A DNA stretch of 64,000 nucleotides from Granulosicoccus sp036478595 (GTDB taxonomy: Bacteria; Pseudomonadota; Gammaproteobacteria; Granulosicoccales; Granulosicoccaceae). The notes under the pieces were generated by a model that saw only the letters and a list, made by a program, of their open reading frames with translations, did no database searches and was not told the origin of the DNA. This document shows positions 1 through 9,432 of this stretch, one piece after another. The DNA is taken from NCBI GenBank assembly GCA_036478595.1, contig JAZGEF010000053.1, positions 124,001-188,000 on the forward strand. Direction: 5' to 3'. The position numbers and the translations under genes are program-made. Position 1 is the first letter of the stretch. Each line of letters opens with the position of its first letter.

Positions 1-188
1 CGTCAGCGGTAAAATCCCTGTCAGCAAATTGTTGAGCATCATCCAGCAGGCTTTGATATTCCGGATGATCGATTACCAAATCTACCAACTGTTTTTCTAG
101 TGGTTCGAGTTTTTCATCACGCTGATGTTTTCGCCAGGCAGCTGCATAGGCTTGCCGAATTATTTTTCTATCTTGAGTAAAAAGCATT
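1..188 (-). CDS. DUF1841 family protein, N-terminal part
   Basis: This is the first 62 codons of a minus-strand gene that runs off the left edge. It starts at the ATG at 188-186 and begins MLFTQDRKIIRQAYAAAW, followed by LEPLEKQLVDLVIDHPEY, a pattern I know from the small DUF1841 proteins of gamma- and betaproteobacteria. The function of that family is unknown. It follows rsxE by 22 bases on the same strand, so it may be the last gene of the rsxCDGE unit; in many relatives nth (endonuclease III) occupies this place instead. Confidence 0.75.
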
Positions 189-210
189 TATCTATCTTTT
201 ATGTATATGG

Positions 211-849
211 CTATCTGTCTATTTTTCTTTTAGCAACTAACAATGCTGCGAGAATAAAAAAAGCACCGGGTGGCAGTAAGGCGATTAACACACCATATTC
301 TGCATCAAAGACTTTGATGCCGGTATGCGACGTGTCAGTACCCAGTAGTTGTGCTGCCCCCGTAAATAGGCTGCCCAAGCCGATAAGCTCTCGCGCCATA
401 CCGAGTAGCAGTAACACCACTAAAAACCCTAAACCCATTGCTAGGGCATCCACTATAGAGGCTTTTACGGGTTGCCGTGATGCAAAGGCTTCGGCCCTTC
501 CCATTATTAAACAGTTGGTTACGATTAGCGGTAAAAAGATGCCAAGTGAGCGATGTAGTTGCGGTAGCCAAGCCTGAATGAGTAATTCGATACAGGTCAC
601 TACAGAGGCTATCACCAATACATACAAGGGAATGCGTATCGCTGGCAACAGATAGTGGCGAAATACCGAAACCATGGTATTGGAAATAACCAAAGTGATC
701 AGTGTTGCGATGCCTAAACCCAGGGCGTTGATGGCAGTGTTGCTCACAGCAAGCAGCGGACAAAGCCCGAGTAACTTCACTAAAGCTGGGTTGTCAGTCC
801 AAAGCCCTGCAAGCAACAGCGCGCGCGTAGATGGAGTGCCGGGTGTCAT
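211..849 (-). CDS. rsxE: Rnf/Rsx electron-transport complex subunit E
   Basis: Integral membrane subunit of the Rnf/Rsx complex, which in gammaproteobacteria moves electrons between NAD(H) and low-potential carriers or reduces SoxR. The protein is about 212 residues with six hydrophobic segments and the family stretch PALVKLLGLCPLLAVS near the N-terminus. It is homologous to RsxA, encoded elsewhere in this window. I place the start at 849 because that ATG overlaps the rsxG stop as ATGA, a usual coupling signal. An ATG 30 bases further upstream would add ten residues inside rsxG and is less likely. Last recognised rsx gene of the rsxCDGE unit. Confidence 0.9.
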   Translation of the reverse strand: MTPGTPSTRALLLAGLWTDNPALVKLLGLCPLLAVSNTAINALGLGIATLITLVISNTMVSVFRHYLLPAIRIPLYVLVIASVVTCIELLIQAWLPQLHRSLGIFLPLIVTNCLIMGRAEAFASRQPVKASIVDALAMGLGFLVVLLLLGMARELIGLGSLFTGAAQLLGTDTSHTGIKVFDAEYGVLIALLPPGAFFILAALLVAKRKIDR

Positions 850-1457
850 TGCAGTGAATCGGGATGTCGTGAATACCAATTGATGGTATCAGATACCGCA
901 TTGATCACCGCCCGTGGCGTTATGGTTGCTCCTGTTATTTGATCAAAAGCGCCCCCGTCTTTTTTGACTGACCAAGCTGATGGTGGCATCGAGGTAGTGT
1001 GCAGGCCGGTAAACTGACTGAGCCAATCGGTGCGGCCTAGTTCGATTTTGTCCCCAAGGCCAGGGGTTTCAGTATGTGCAACGAGCGCAACACCATGTAC
1101 TAGTTTACTTTGTGCAAGCGCCACTAGTAATTCAATATCTCCGCTATAACCTTGCGATGTGGTGACATGAAATATGGCACCGCGCACAGTGTTGGCCGAT
1201 TTGTATAGATAGGCGCTGTTAAGCGTTAGGCTGCTTGATATCGTTTTATTGAGTTGGATGCGATCAGTTGCTGGATTATTTTCATAAGCGCCTGTTGGCA
1301 GTAATAACCCTATCTGCCGGCTTAAAATGAGTTGGCTACTTTGTTTACGTTGTTGTTTTGTTATTACAAAAACAAGTGCAGTGACTATCACCGCGGTTGC
1401 AACGCCTAAACTCAACCTAAAACCACTTTGATTTAGCTTGGATCGATATTCAAGCAT
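846..1457 (-). CDS. rsxG: Rnf/Rsx complex subunit G (covalent flavin subunit)
   Basis: Periplasmic flavoprotein of the Rnf/Rsx complex with a single N-terminal membrane anchor (about residues 14-33). The motif ITGATIT at residues 174-180 is the family site at which FMN is bound through a phosphoester to Thr. The central TPGLGDKIEL segment is also typical. Its length, 203 residues, is normal. The start overlaps the end of rsxD by eight bases and the stop overlaps the start of rsxE, so the three genes look translationally coupled. Confidence 0.92.
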   Translation of the reverse strand: MLEYRSKLNQSGFRLSLGVATAVIVTALVFVITKQQRKQSSQLILSRQIGLLLPTGAYENNPATDRIQLNKTISSSLTLNSAYLYKSANTVRGAIFHVTTSQGYSGDIELLVALAQSKLVHGVALVAHTETPGLGDKIELGRTDWLSQFTGLHTTSMPPSAWSVKKDGGAFDQITGATITPRAVINAVSDTINWYSRHPDSLQ

Positions 1458-2436
1458 GGCGGTTTACGGTTGAGTCTATCAATGGTGCGCACATATTCAT
1501 TAGCAATACGGCAAATGCAAACCCTTCGGGATAGCCACCCCATTGTCTTATAACGAAGCTTAGGCCACCAATTCCGATGCCGTAGATAATTCGGCCGGTG
1601 TTGCTTGTTGCGGCAGTAACCGGATCGGTCGCGATAAAAAAAGCGCCGAGCATTGTAGCGCCAGACGCGATTGCTAGCGTTGCCCCGATTTGTGGTTGTG
1701 TTGAAGTCAGCGCTAATATTCCGTGCAGCGCAAACAAAGTGAAGATGACCGACAGGGGAATATGCCAACTGATTATGCGTTTGTATAGCAAGCAGAGGCC
1801 GCCAACTAGAAACCCTAAATTAACTATTGGCCAGGGCCCATTAGTAACTTGTCGATTGAGTGCTGCTTGCGTTAACGGTGTCGCTTGATCGGCCCCGTAC
1901 TGGCTTGCCAAACGGATGGACTCCAGTGGCGTGGCTTGTGTTATTGAATCCCATTGAATGTTGCTTGGCATAAACCACTTTGCCTGTACCAGCTGGGCCA
2001 TGCCGACACTTTGTTGCATGTTATCAATCCAGGTGGTCATGGTCTGTGGAAACGACACCATTAGAAACGCGAATCCAACCATGGCTGGGTTAAATAGGTT
2101 TTGCCCTAAGCCACCATAGAGCTGCTTGCCTAGCACAACCATTGCTACTGCGCCCAAGCCAAGTTGCCAAAAAGGAAGTTGAGGTGGCACGGCAAGCGCT
2201 AACAAGGTAGCCGCCAGTATGATGCTGCCATCTCTTAATGCAGATACGGCAGAGCGGCTTCGAAGCCACATGCACGCAGCTTCTGTAAGGCAGGCGATCA
2301 ATACGCAGAATACAATATTGATTATCACGATGGGGCTGACGAGCCAAGCGTAAGCGGCGATACCCGGTACCAGCGCTATTATCACCAAGAGCATTACGTT
2401 CGTGAGCGATTTACTCGAGTGCAGTACCAGGCTCAT
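1450..2436 (-). CDS. rsxD: Rnf/Rsx complex subunit D
   Basis: Polytopic membrane subunit of Rnf/Rsx, related to NqrB. It has 328 residues with several hydrophobic helices, and the conserved stretch GGLGQNLFNPAMVGFAFL at about 108-125. The segment DSITQATPL near 163-171 lies where the family carries its covalent FMN on Thr. The glycine expected before the Ala-Thr is a Gln here, which I note but do not regard as disqualifying. The start overlaps the rsxC stop as TGATG. Confidence 0.92.
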   Translation of the reverse strand: MSLVLHSSKSLTNVMLLVIIALVPGIAAYAWLVSPIVIINIVFCVLIACLTEAACMWLRSRSAVSALRDGSIILAATLLALAVPPQLPFWQLGLGAVAMVVLGKQLYGGLGQNLFNPAMVGFAFLMVSFPQTMTTWIDNMQQSVGMAQLVQAKWFMPSNIQWDSITQATPLESIRLASQYGADQATPLTQAALNRQVTNGPWPIVNLGFLVGGLCLLYKRIISWHIPLSVIFTLFALHGILALTSTQPQIGATLAIASGATMLGAFFIATDPVTAATSNTGRIIYGIGIGGLSFVIRQWGGYPEGFAFAVLLMNMCAPLIDSTVNRHA

Positions 2437-3899
2437 CAGCGTTTACTGCCTGAATTTCCAGCTAGTCGTTTGGCGCGGACGAGCGCTGCTTTGATGTCCG
2501 TAGTCGAGGGTTTCGGTGCAGTCGCTACTTCGCGTTTTTTCCCCAATAACGCTTGTTCACGCTCCTGTGCTTTACGTGCCAAGCGTGCTTGTCTGGACGC
2601 AAATCGAGTTTCCGCCAATTTTGCATCGACTTGCAATCGCGTTTGTGCATAAAGTGCTTGTTTGCTCTGTTTGAAATAGTCAGTTAATGGAATAGCTGAA
2701 GGGCAGACAAGATCACAACAACGGCATTCGATGCAGTTGGGTAGTAGGTAGTCATTGAGTTTGTCGGCGCTGTGTTGATACCTGAGTAGCTGTTGTGGCA
2801 GTAAGGATTCTGGGCATACGTCGGCGCAATCGCCGCAGCGAATACAGGCTTTCTCAACAATTGTTTGATTGTTACGTTCGATAATGATGGCATTGCAATT
2901 TGAATTGATTGCTGTAGTGGGTAGATCAGCAACACCTGATTTAAGTAACTGGCCGCTCAGTGGTCCGCCTAGCTTGATCGTTACATCGCTATCAGGCAAA
3001 TTGGCGGGAAAGTTGTTGGTGTGTTTTAACAAATGCGATAGTGGTGTGCCAAATAGCGCACGTACATTACACGGTTCGTTTGCAGCGTTACCGGCGATAG
3101 TGACTACACGCCCAAATAGGGGTTGGTGTGCGGCTGCATGATGCACGCTGTAAGCGGTTGCAATATTGAAACACAACATATCGTGCTCTGCTGGGTGTTG
3201 CCTTTTTGTTAAATTGGCACCTGTTAGCTGCCGCAATAATACAGTTTCTGCACCGCCAGGGTAACGCGTCGGTACTATTGTGAGCCTTAGTTTAGGGTTT
3301 GCGTGAACCGCAATGGCTCGTTTGATTGCATTGATCGCGTTGAGCTTGGTATCTTCAATTGCGATGATGCATTGTTGGCAGGCGGTAATTTGCATCAACG
3401 TGCTAATGCCCGAAATTATCTCTGAGGAAGATTCAAGCATTAGGGCTTCATCGCAAGCAATCATGGGTTCGCACTCAGCTGCGTTGATAAGCAATGTTGT
3501 TAGTTGAGTCTGTTGTTGGCTAAGTAATTTTTTGACTGTTGAAAACCCTGCCCCGCCTAAGCCTGCAAGCTCCGCAGCCTCGATCGCTGCCATGGGGTGC
3601 TCTGCCTTAGTGATGGCAGGTACAAACGTATTATTGCCATCGGGTATCAATTTGATCGTGCAGCAGGTGTTGTATTGTTGAATTTCCGTGATGCAGCCCG
3701 ATGTGCTGGCTAGAGTATCGGCTGCGATTCTCTGGCCTGCCATAACGATATCGCCGATTTTTACCCATGGTTCAAATGCATTGAACAATAACTCTGAAGG
3801 CAGTGGCACCGTCTTGATTGGTTTGTTCAAGCCTTGCTTGTTGGGCGCTAGTGCGATCCCACCGCGAAACGCGGATACAATGGAGGTTGAATTGGTCAA
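2436..3899 (-). CDS. rsxC: Rnf/Rsx complex subunit C (NADH-binding, 2x[4Fe-4S])
   Basis: Peripheral NADH/FMN-binding subunit that feeds electrons into the complex. The N-terminal part resembles NuoF, with GLGGAGFSTVKKLL at about residues 113-126. Two four-cysteine clusters (CIRCGDCADVCP and CIECRCCDLVCP) bind two [4Fe-4S] centres. A basic, Ala-rich tail follows, but at 487 residues it is short beside the long repetitive tails of enterobacterial RsxC. The chosen start is a TTG (3899-3897). No convincing ribosome site was seen and nearby alternatives are possible. The divergent neighbour is an aldolase gene, so rsxCDGE must have its own promoter between 3900 and 4056. Confidence 0.9.
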   Translation of the reverse strand: MTNSTSIVSAFRGGIALAPNKQGLNKPIKTVPLPSELLFNAFEPWVKIGDIVMAGQRIAADTLASTSGCITEIQQYNTCCTIKLIPDGNNTFVPAITKAEHPMAAIEAAELAGLGGAGFSTVKKLLSQQQTQLTTLLINAAECEPMIACDEALMLESSSEIISGISTLMQITACQQCIIAIEDTKLNAINAIKRAIAVHANPKLRLTIVPTRYPGGAETVLLRQLTGANLTKRQHPAEHDMLCFNIATAYSVHHAAAHQPLFGRVVTIAGNAANEPCNVRALFGTPLSHLLKHTNNFPANLPDSDVTIKLGGPLSGQLLKSGVADLPTTAINSNCNAIIIERNNQTIVEKACIRCGDCADVCPESLLPQQLLRYQHSADKLNDYLLPNCIECRCCDLVCPSAIPLTDYFKQSKQALYAQTRLQVDAKLAETRFASRQARLARKAQEREQALLGKKREVATAPKPSTTDIKAALVRAKRLAGNSGSKR

Positions 3900-4056
3900 T
3901 TGCTGAGCCGGTGAATAATGCTGGTATCAGTTTATCATGGCCTTAGTGCAGGCTAATATCTAATACAGGCTAGTGTGCAGCGTCGCGCAACTGTGCCAGA
4001 ATGAACGCTTGCACTTGCAACATGGCTCGGGCCACAACAATTACAGGACAAAGCGA

Positions 4057-4827
4057 ATGAAGCACCCAGTAAACTCGTTCACACACGCGATCCGTAATGG
4101 CGAAAAGCAGATTGGATTATGGGTAAGTTTGGCCAGTGAAATATCGGCCGATATCGTGGCAAGTAGTGGATACGATTGGGTTGTACTCGATATGGAACAT
4201 TCTCCTAACGAGATACCTTCAATTCTTACGCAGCTTAATGTGTTTGACAATAGCGGCACTACGGCAATCGTACGGCCAGCCTGGAATGACACAGTAGAGG
4301 TTAAACGATTACTTGATATCGGATCGCCTGGTTTGTTGTTTCCAATGGTGCAATCGGTTGAAGAGGCGGAGGCGGCTGTGCGAGCAACTCGCTATCCACC
4401 TCTCGGTGTTAGAGGTGTTGCGGGTTCGACACGTGCAAGTCGTTATGGCCGTTGTAAAGATTACTTTGATCGCGTGGAAGAAGAAACCACCATTATTGTT
4501 CAACTTGAAACTAAACAAGCGATCGATCAAGCCGAAGCCATTGCCGCAGTTGATGGTGTGCATGGCGTGTTTTTTGGCCCATCAGATATCGCAGCTGATC
4601 TTGGGTTGCTTGGTCAGCCAATGAATACTGAGGTTTGGGATTTAATTCTTCCGGTAGCTGACAAGCTTTCTAAAAATGGCGTGCCTTGCGGTACGTTGGT
4701 GCTAGATTCTGCAAAGGCTGCAGAACTACTCAAGGGTAGTTTTACCTTTGTAGCCTGCGGTGTTGATTCCGCGTTGTTTACTAATAGTGTTGATCAGTTA
4801 CTGGCTGATGTTAAATCAAACCTGTAG
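4057..4827 (+). CDS. HpaI/HpcH-family aldolase
   Basis: Class II (metal-dependent) pyruvate aldolase of the HpaI/HpcH family, which cleaves 2-keto-4-hydroxy acids such as 4-hydroxy-2-oxoheptanedioate; the true substrate here is unknown. WVVLDMEHSPN, IVRPAWND and GVFFGPSDIAADLG are the family active-site and phosphate-loop signatures, and QLETKQAIDQ supplies the usual metal-binding Glu. The start at 4057 is preceded by AGGA at a good distance and matches the family N-terminus (256 residues). It lies between rsxB and rsxC on the opposite strand, splitting what is normally one rsx operon. Confidence 0.85.
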   Translation: MKHPVNSFTHAIRNGEKQIGLWVSLASEISADIVASSGYDWVVLDMEHSPNEIPSILTQLNVFDNSGTTAIVRPAWNDTVEVKRLLDIGSPGLLFPMVQSVEEAEAAVRATRYPPLGVRGVAGSTRASRYGRCKDYFDRVEEETTIIVQLETKQAIDQAEAIAAVDGVHGVFFGPSDIAADLGLLGQPMNTEVWDLILPVADKLSKNGVPCGTLVLDSAKAAELLKGSFTFVACGVDSALFTNSVDQLLADVKSNL

Positions 4828-5004
4828 TCGTACCCGCGCACTAGCTATCCTTCGTGGGAATGACGGATCTGCACAGGAATGACAACTTCTTCGAGAGATG
4901 ACCATTAATACTGTGACGTCGATCTCCCTGTAATCGCTTTGATTGCAATGCGCGAAACGATTGCGAGATGGCTAAAGCCACTATTTAAGTTACGATGCAG
5001 GCCG

Positions 5005-5529
5005 CTAGGTAAATAGAGGGTCGGGTGCTCGTAGTTCGATGCAGTCGACGGGGCAAGGTGGTAAGCAGAGTTCGCAGCCTGTGCATTCCCTGGCTATCAC
5101 CGTGTGCATTAATCGATTGGCGCCCACGATTGCGTCCACTGGGCAAGCTTGTATACATAGCACGCAGCCGATGCAATTCTCCTCCTGGATATACGCTACT
5201 TGTGGCGCCTTGTGAGGCATCAGGGTGCTATCCAGTGGTATTACCTCCAGCCCCAGTAACTGCGCCAACTCTACGACAGTGGCATCTCCACCAGGTGGGC
5301 ATTGATTGATCGCCTGTTGTTTGTTGATAATGGCTTCAGCGTATGGCCTGCAGCCAGGGAATCCGCATTGCGCGCATTGTGTTTGTGGCAACAAGGCGTT
5401 AACGTTTTCGATTAATTCTTCAAGCTTGTCATCGCCTTGTTTGGACGGCCAGGACAACCATTGTAGTGCTGCGCCAACAGCGTAAAACACGATGATGACT
5501 GCAATAAAGCTTGTTAGCATAGGCAACAT
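5005..5529 (-). CDS. rsxB: Rnf/Rsx complex subunit B (ferredoxin-like)
   Basis: Iron-sulfur subunit of Rnf/Rsx. It has an N-terminal membrane anchor, then the 4Fe-4S (Fes-type) motif CAQCGFPGCRPYAEA, then two ferredoxin clusters, CIGCVLCIQACPVDAI and CTGCELCLPPCPVDCI. Its length, 174 residues, is normal. The start overlaps the rsxA stop as TAATG. Its 3' end faces the aldolase gene convergently; rsxC, normally next, is about 1.1 kb away beyond that gene. Confidence 0.93.
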   Translation of the reverse strand: MLPMLTSFIAVIIVFYAVGAALQWLSWPSKQGDDKLEELIENVNALLPQTQCAQCGFPGCRPYAEAIINKQQAINQCPPGGDATVVELAQLLGLEVIPLDSTLMPHKAPQVAYIQEENCIGCVLCIQACPVDAIVGANRLMHTVIARECTGCELCLPPCPVDCIELRAPDPLFT

Positions 5530-6113
5530 TAAATGCCGCGATCAAGGCCAGCAAAGCCCATAAAGGCTAGGGACATAATGCCTGCAGTAATTAGCGCTAT
5601 CGGCACACCGCTAACCGATTGCGGCACATCGGCAGATTCTAGTCGCACTCGCAAACTGGCAAAAATGATCAGTACAAAAACAAAGCCGGCAGCTGCACTG
5701 ATTCCATAGATGATGGCTTCGAGTAGCGTATCGAACTGGCGTGAGCTAAGTAGTGCCATACCGAGCACGGCGCAGTTAGTGGTAATTAATGGTAAGTAAA
5801 TTCCCAGCATTTGATGTAACAATGGGCTGCGTTTACGAATCACCACTTCGGTAAATTGCACCACAGTGGCGATAATCAGAATAAAGCTGATTGTGCGTAG
5901 AAACTCAAGATCAAATGGTTGCAATAACCAGTGATCAATCAAAAAGCTTAAAGTAGAGGCAAGCGTTAATACAAAAGTGGTCGCGACGCCCATGCCGATT
6001 GCACTGCTTAGCTGTCGTGATACACCCATAAATGGGCATAAGCCTAAAAACTGCACCAGCACAAAGTTGTTAACCAGGGCGGCCCCTAGTACGATCAGTA
6101 TGAGTTCGCTCAC
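5529..6113 (-). CDS. rsxA: Rnf/Rsx complex subunit A
   Basis: Six-helix integral membrane subunit of the Rnf/Rsx complex, 194 residues. It carries the strongly conserved VQFLGLCPFMGVS near the N-terminus and LPLITTNCAVLG in the middle, whose cysteines hold an intramembrane [2Fe-2S] cluster shared with RsxE. It is the first rsx gene and lies 17 bases downstream of metG on the same strand, so it is probably co-transcribed with metG or from a promoter inside it. Confidence 0.93.
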   Translation of the reverse strand: MSELILIVLGAALVNNFVLVQFLGLCPFMGVSRQLSSAIGMGVATTFVLTLASTLSFLIDHWLLQPFDLEFLRTISFILIIATVVQFTEVVIRKRSPLLHQMLGIYLPLITTNCAVLGMALLSSRQFDTLLEAIIYGISAAAGFVFVLIIFASLRVRLESADVPQSVSGVPIALITAGIMSLAFMGFAGLDRGI

Positions 6114-6130
6114 GTTGCTTACAACTAACC

Positions 6131-8155
6131 TTACTTAACCCGCATACCCGGTTCAGCACCATCGTCAGGCGTGAGTAAAAATAAGTTGTCACCACCTGGG
6201 CCTGCTGCCAGCACCATGCCTGACGACAAACCAAAACGCATTTTTCGCGGCTTAAGGTTAGCTACCATGACCGTCTTGCGGCCAACTAGCTCGTCTGCTT
6301 TGTAAGCAGCCTTAATGCCTGCAAACACGGTGCGTTGTTCGCATCCAATGTCAAGTGTTAGCTCAAGCAGTTTGTCTGCGCCATCAACTGCCTTTGCGTC
6401 CACGATGGTGGCAATACGCAAATCCAGTTTCTCAATAACACTAATATCGATTTCTTCCTTGATAGGTTCGACGTTCGCGTTGCTGCCTGTCGTGGTGGCC
6501 GTAGAAACCGTGGCCAGTTCTTTTGTTTCTGCAATGATTTTTTCAATCATTGCAGGCTCAATACGAGTCATCATGGGTTTGAATTTTTCAATGCCATGGG
6601 CAACCAGCGGCTCGTCAATGGAGCTCATTGATAGGCTTGTATTTAGAAAGCTTTCGGTCTTCGAGGCCAGTTCTGGCAATACGGGTGCAAGGTAAGTCAT
6701 TATTACGCGGAAGTAGTTAAGCCCTACTGTGCAAATGGCCTGTACTTCGTCGCGCCCACCTTCAGTTTTTATCTTCACCCAAGGTTCGGCATCATTGATA
6801 TAGGTATTGGCATGTTCGGCAAGCAGCATAATCTCTCGCATGGCTTTGCCAAATTCGCGAGTCTCGTAGTGCTCCGAGATAATACTTCGAGCAGAAATAA
6901 AGTTGTCGTAATCCTTGCGTAGCGCTTCAGGGTAGGTAGTGCTTAGTTGCCCATCAAACTGCTTGCTGATAAAGCCTGCGCACCGGCTGGCTATATTAAC
7001 AACCTTGCCAACAAGGTCAGCATTAACGCGGGTGATAAAATCTTCAAGGTTTAAATTGATGTCTACCACACCACTGGTGAGCTTTGCAGCATAGTAGTAA
7101 CGCAAATACTCTGGTGGTAAGTGCTTTAAATAGGTTTCTACTGTTATTGCCGTGCCACGCGACTTCGACATCTTGGCGCCATCTACCATTAAAAAGCCAT
7201 GGCAAAAAATACCAGTGGGTTTTCGAAACCCTGCGCCTTCAAGCATGGCAGGCCAAAACAAGCAATGAAAGTTAGTGATGTCTTTGCCAATAAAATGATA
7301 CACCTCAACTTCGGAACCTGGCTTCCAGGTCTCCATGAAGTCTTCGCCGGTGCGTGCAGTCAAGTGTTTGTGGCTGGCGATGTAGGCGATTGGCGCGTCT
7401 AACCAAACATAAAAATACTTACCCGGTGCATCGGGTATCTCGAAACCCCAATAAGGCGCATTACGAGAGATGTCCCAATCTTGTAGCTCGTCGTCAAGCC
7501 ACTCCTTTAACTTGTTGGCGACTTCATCTTGCACGGCATTACTTTGCGTAAACTCCACAAGCATGTCCCGAAACGTAGATAAGGCAAAGAAGTGTTGTTC
7601 GGAATCGCGAATTTCAGGCGTGGCACCACTAACTTGCGACACAGGCGATTTGAGTTCGGTAGCGTCGTAAGTGGCACTACAATTTTCACAGTTATCACCG
7701 TATTGATCAGGCTCGCCACAGTTGGGACACATGCCCTTAACAAAACGATCCGATAAGAACATGTTTTCCTTGGCATCGTATAACTGTTTGATTGTTCGCT
7801 TTACTATCAGGCCAGCGTCGCGCAACCGGGTATAGATCAGCTCGGCCATTTCACGATTTTCGTCAGAATGCGTGGTGTGGAAATTATCCGGGGATAGCAG
7901 AAACCCTGCGATATCTCTCTCATGTTCCAGTTTCATGCGATCGATCAGCTCGAGCGGCGTGATGCCTTCGGCTTGCGCGCGCAGCATGATTGGGGTGCCG
8001 TGGGCATCATCCGCCCAGACCCACTGGCATTTATTGCCCGATAGGCGCTGATAGCGAACCCATATATCGGTCTGAACGTATTCAATCAGGTGGCCCAAAT
8101 GCAATGGTCCATTGGCGTAGGGCAGCGCGCTAGTAACCAGAATTTCTCGGTTCAT
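6131..8155 (-). CDS. metG: Methionine--tRNA ligase
   Basis: Class I aminoacyl-tRNA synthetase charging tRNA-Met. The HIGH-type motif is in PYANGPLHLGHL at the N-terminus and the KMSKS loop is in GAKMSKSRGT. A zinc knuckle CPNCGEPDQYGDNCENC sits in the connective domain, and the C-terminal 100 or so residues (IEKLDLRIATIVDAKAV onward) form the EMAP/Trbp111-like tRNA-binding and dimerisation domain. The 674-residue length is that of full-length gammaproteobacterial MetG. It is divergent from mrp, a common arrangement. Confidence 0.97.
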   Translation of the reverse strand: MNREILVTSALPYANGPLHLGHLIEYVQTDIWVRYQRLSGNKCQWVWADDAHGTPIMLRAQAEGITPLELIDRMKLEHERDIAGFLLSPDNFHTTHSDENREMAELIYTRLRDAGLIVKRTIKQLYDAKENMFLSDRFVKGMCPNCGEPDQYGDNCENCSATYDATELKSPVSQVSGATPEIRDSEQHFFALSTFRDMLVEFTQSNAVQDEVANKLKEWLDDELQDWDISRNAPYWGFEIPDAPGKYFYVWLDAPIAYIASHKHLTARTGEDFMETWKPGSEVEVYHFIGKDITNFHCLFWPAMLEGAGFRKPTGIFCHGFLMVDGAKMSKSRGTAITVETYLKHLPPEYLRYYYAAKLTSGVVDINLNLEDFITRVNADLVGKVVNIASRCAGFISKQFDGQLSTTYPEALRKDYDNFISARSIISEHYETREFGKAMREIMLLAEHANTYINDAEPWVKIKTEGGRDEVQAICTVGLNYFRVIMTYLAPVLPELASKTESFLNTSLSMSSIDEPLVAHGIEKFKPMMTRIEPAMIEKIIAETKELATVSTATTTGSNANVEPIKEEIDISVIEKLDLRIATIVDAKAVDGADKLLELTLDIGCEQRTVFAGIKAAYKADELVGRKTVMVANLKPRKMRFGLSSGMVLAAGPGGDNLFLLTPDDGAEPGMRVK

Positions 8156-8291
8156 GGCAGGTGTTGGTGACTCCGTGGCAATTGGGGCGATCTTAGCCGG
8201 TTTAGCGCGGCGTGGGTGCTCGCTTAAGTGTATGATCGCGTGTTAGCTTTTATAGTCTACCAGCCCATTCGTTTAGGAGCCACGCACCACG

Positions 8292-9383
8292 ATGTCCGAA
8301 TTAACGCGCGAGATAATCCAAGCGACGCTTGATCAATACATGGATCCGCATATGGATTCTACACTCAGTGCCGCTAAGGCCATTGATGCCATTGATATCA
8401 ATGGGAATTCGGTGGCAATCAAAATTACACTGCCATACCCCTGTGCTCGTTATAAAGAAGAGCTGGAACAGCAATTATCCGCCTTAATCGCATCTGCGGC
8501 ACCTGGATCAGCTGCGACCTTCGACATCGGCCACAAGGTGCTTGCACATTCAGTGCAGCAAGGTGTGAAGCGGCTAGAAAACGTTAAGAACATTATCGCC
8601 GTTGCCTCAGGCAAGGGTGGTGTGGGCAAATCGACCACATCGGTTAATTTGGCCTTGGCGTTAACAGCTGAAGGCGCCACCGTGGGGTTGCTGGATGCTG
8701 ATATCTACGGGCCAAGCCAGCCACGCATGATGGGCTTGGCGGGGCAACCTGAATCCGAAGATGGCAAAAGCCTGGAACCGATGGAAAACTACGGCGTGCA
8801 ATGTATGTCAATCGGATTTTTGATTGATGAAGAAACACCCATGATATGGCGCGGGCCGATGGTCACCCAGGCATTGGAGCAACTTCTTAACGACACACGC
8901 TGGCGCGATCTAGATTATTTGATTATCGATATGCCTCCCGGCACTGGTGACACGCAGTTAACGCTTGCGCAAAAAGTGCCCGTCAGTGGTGCGATCATTG
9001 TCACCACCCCGCAGGATATCGCGCTACTCGATGCACGCAAAGGCTTAAAGATGTTTGAAAAGGTTGATATCCCTATTTTGGGTATTGTCGAAAACATGTC
9101 TACCCACGTGTGTAGCTCATGTGGTCATGTTGAACCTATTTTTGGTGAAGGCGGCGGCCAGCAGATGGCAACCGAATCCGATGTCAGCTTATTGGGAAAA
9201 TTGCCTCTTCAGCTCAACATCCGCATGCAGGCCGATAGTGGCAAACCCACGGTCGTTGCTGAGCCAGATTGCACGGCCACCAGTATGTATCGAGAGATAG
9301 CCCGTAAAACAGCAGCTCGCCTATCGACTAAAGCCAAAGATTACAGTAGCAAGTTTCCAAACATCGTTATTCAAAATACTTAG
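8292..9383 (+). CDS. mrp: Iron-sulfur cluster carrier ATPase Mrp/ApbC
   Basis: P-loop ATPase of the Mrp/NBP35 family that carries [4Fe-4S] clusters to target proteins. The N-terminal 90 residues are a MIP18/FeS-assembly-like domain. The deviant Walker A is SGKGGVGKSTTSVN near residue 108, and the CSSC pair (HVCSSCGHVEPIFG) is the cluster-bridging motif. 363 residues. It is divergent from metG and followed by dcd, an order common in gammaproteobacteria. Confidence 0.95.
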   Translation: MSELTREIIQATLDQYMDPHMDSTLSAAKAIDAIDINGNSVAIKITLPYPCARYKEELEQQLSALIASAAPGSAATFDIGHKVLAHSVQQGVKRLENVKNIIAVASGKGGVGKSTTSVNLALALTAEGATVGLLDADIYGPSQPRMMGLAGQPESEDGKSLEPMENYGVQCMSIGFLIDEETPMIWRGPMVTQALEQLLNDTRWRDLDYLIIDMPPGTGDTQLTLAQKVPVSGAIIVTTPQDIALLDARKGLKMFEKVDIPILGIVENMSTHVCSSCGHVEPIFGEGGGQQMATESDVSLLGKLPLQLNIRMQADSGKPTVVAEPDCTATSMYREIARKTAARLSTKAKDYSSKFPNIVIQNT

Positions 9384-9432
9384 TGCCGGCGATGGCAAAC
9401 GATGACATAACGAATACAACACATAAAAACAC

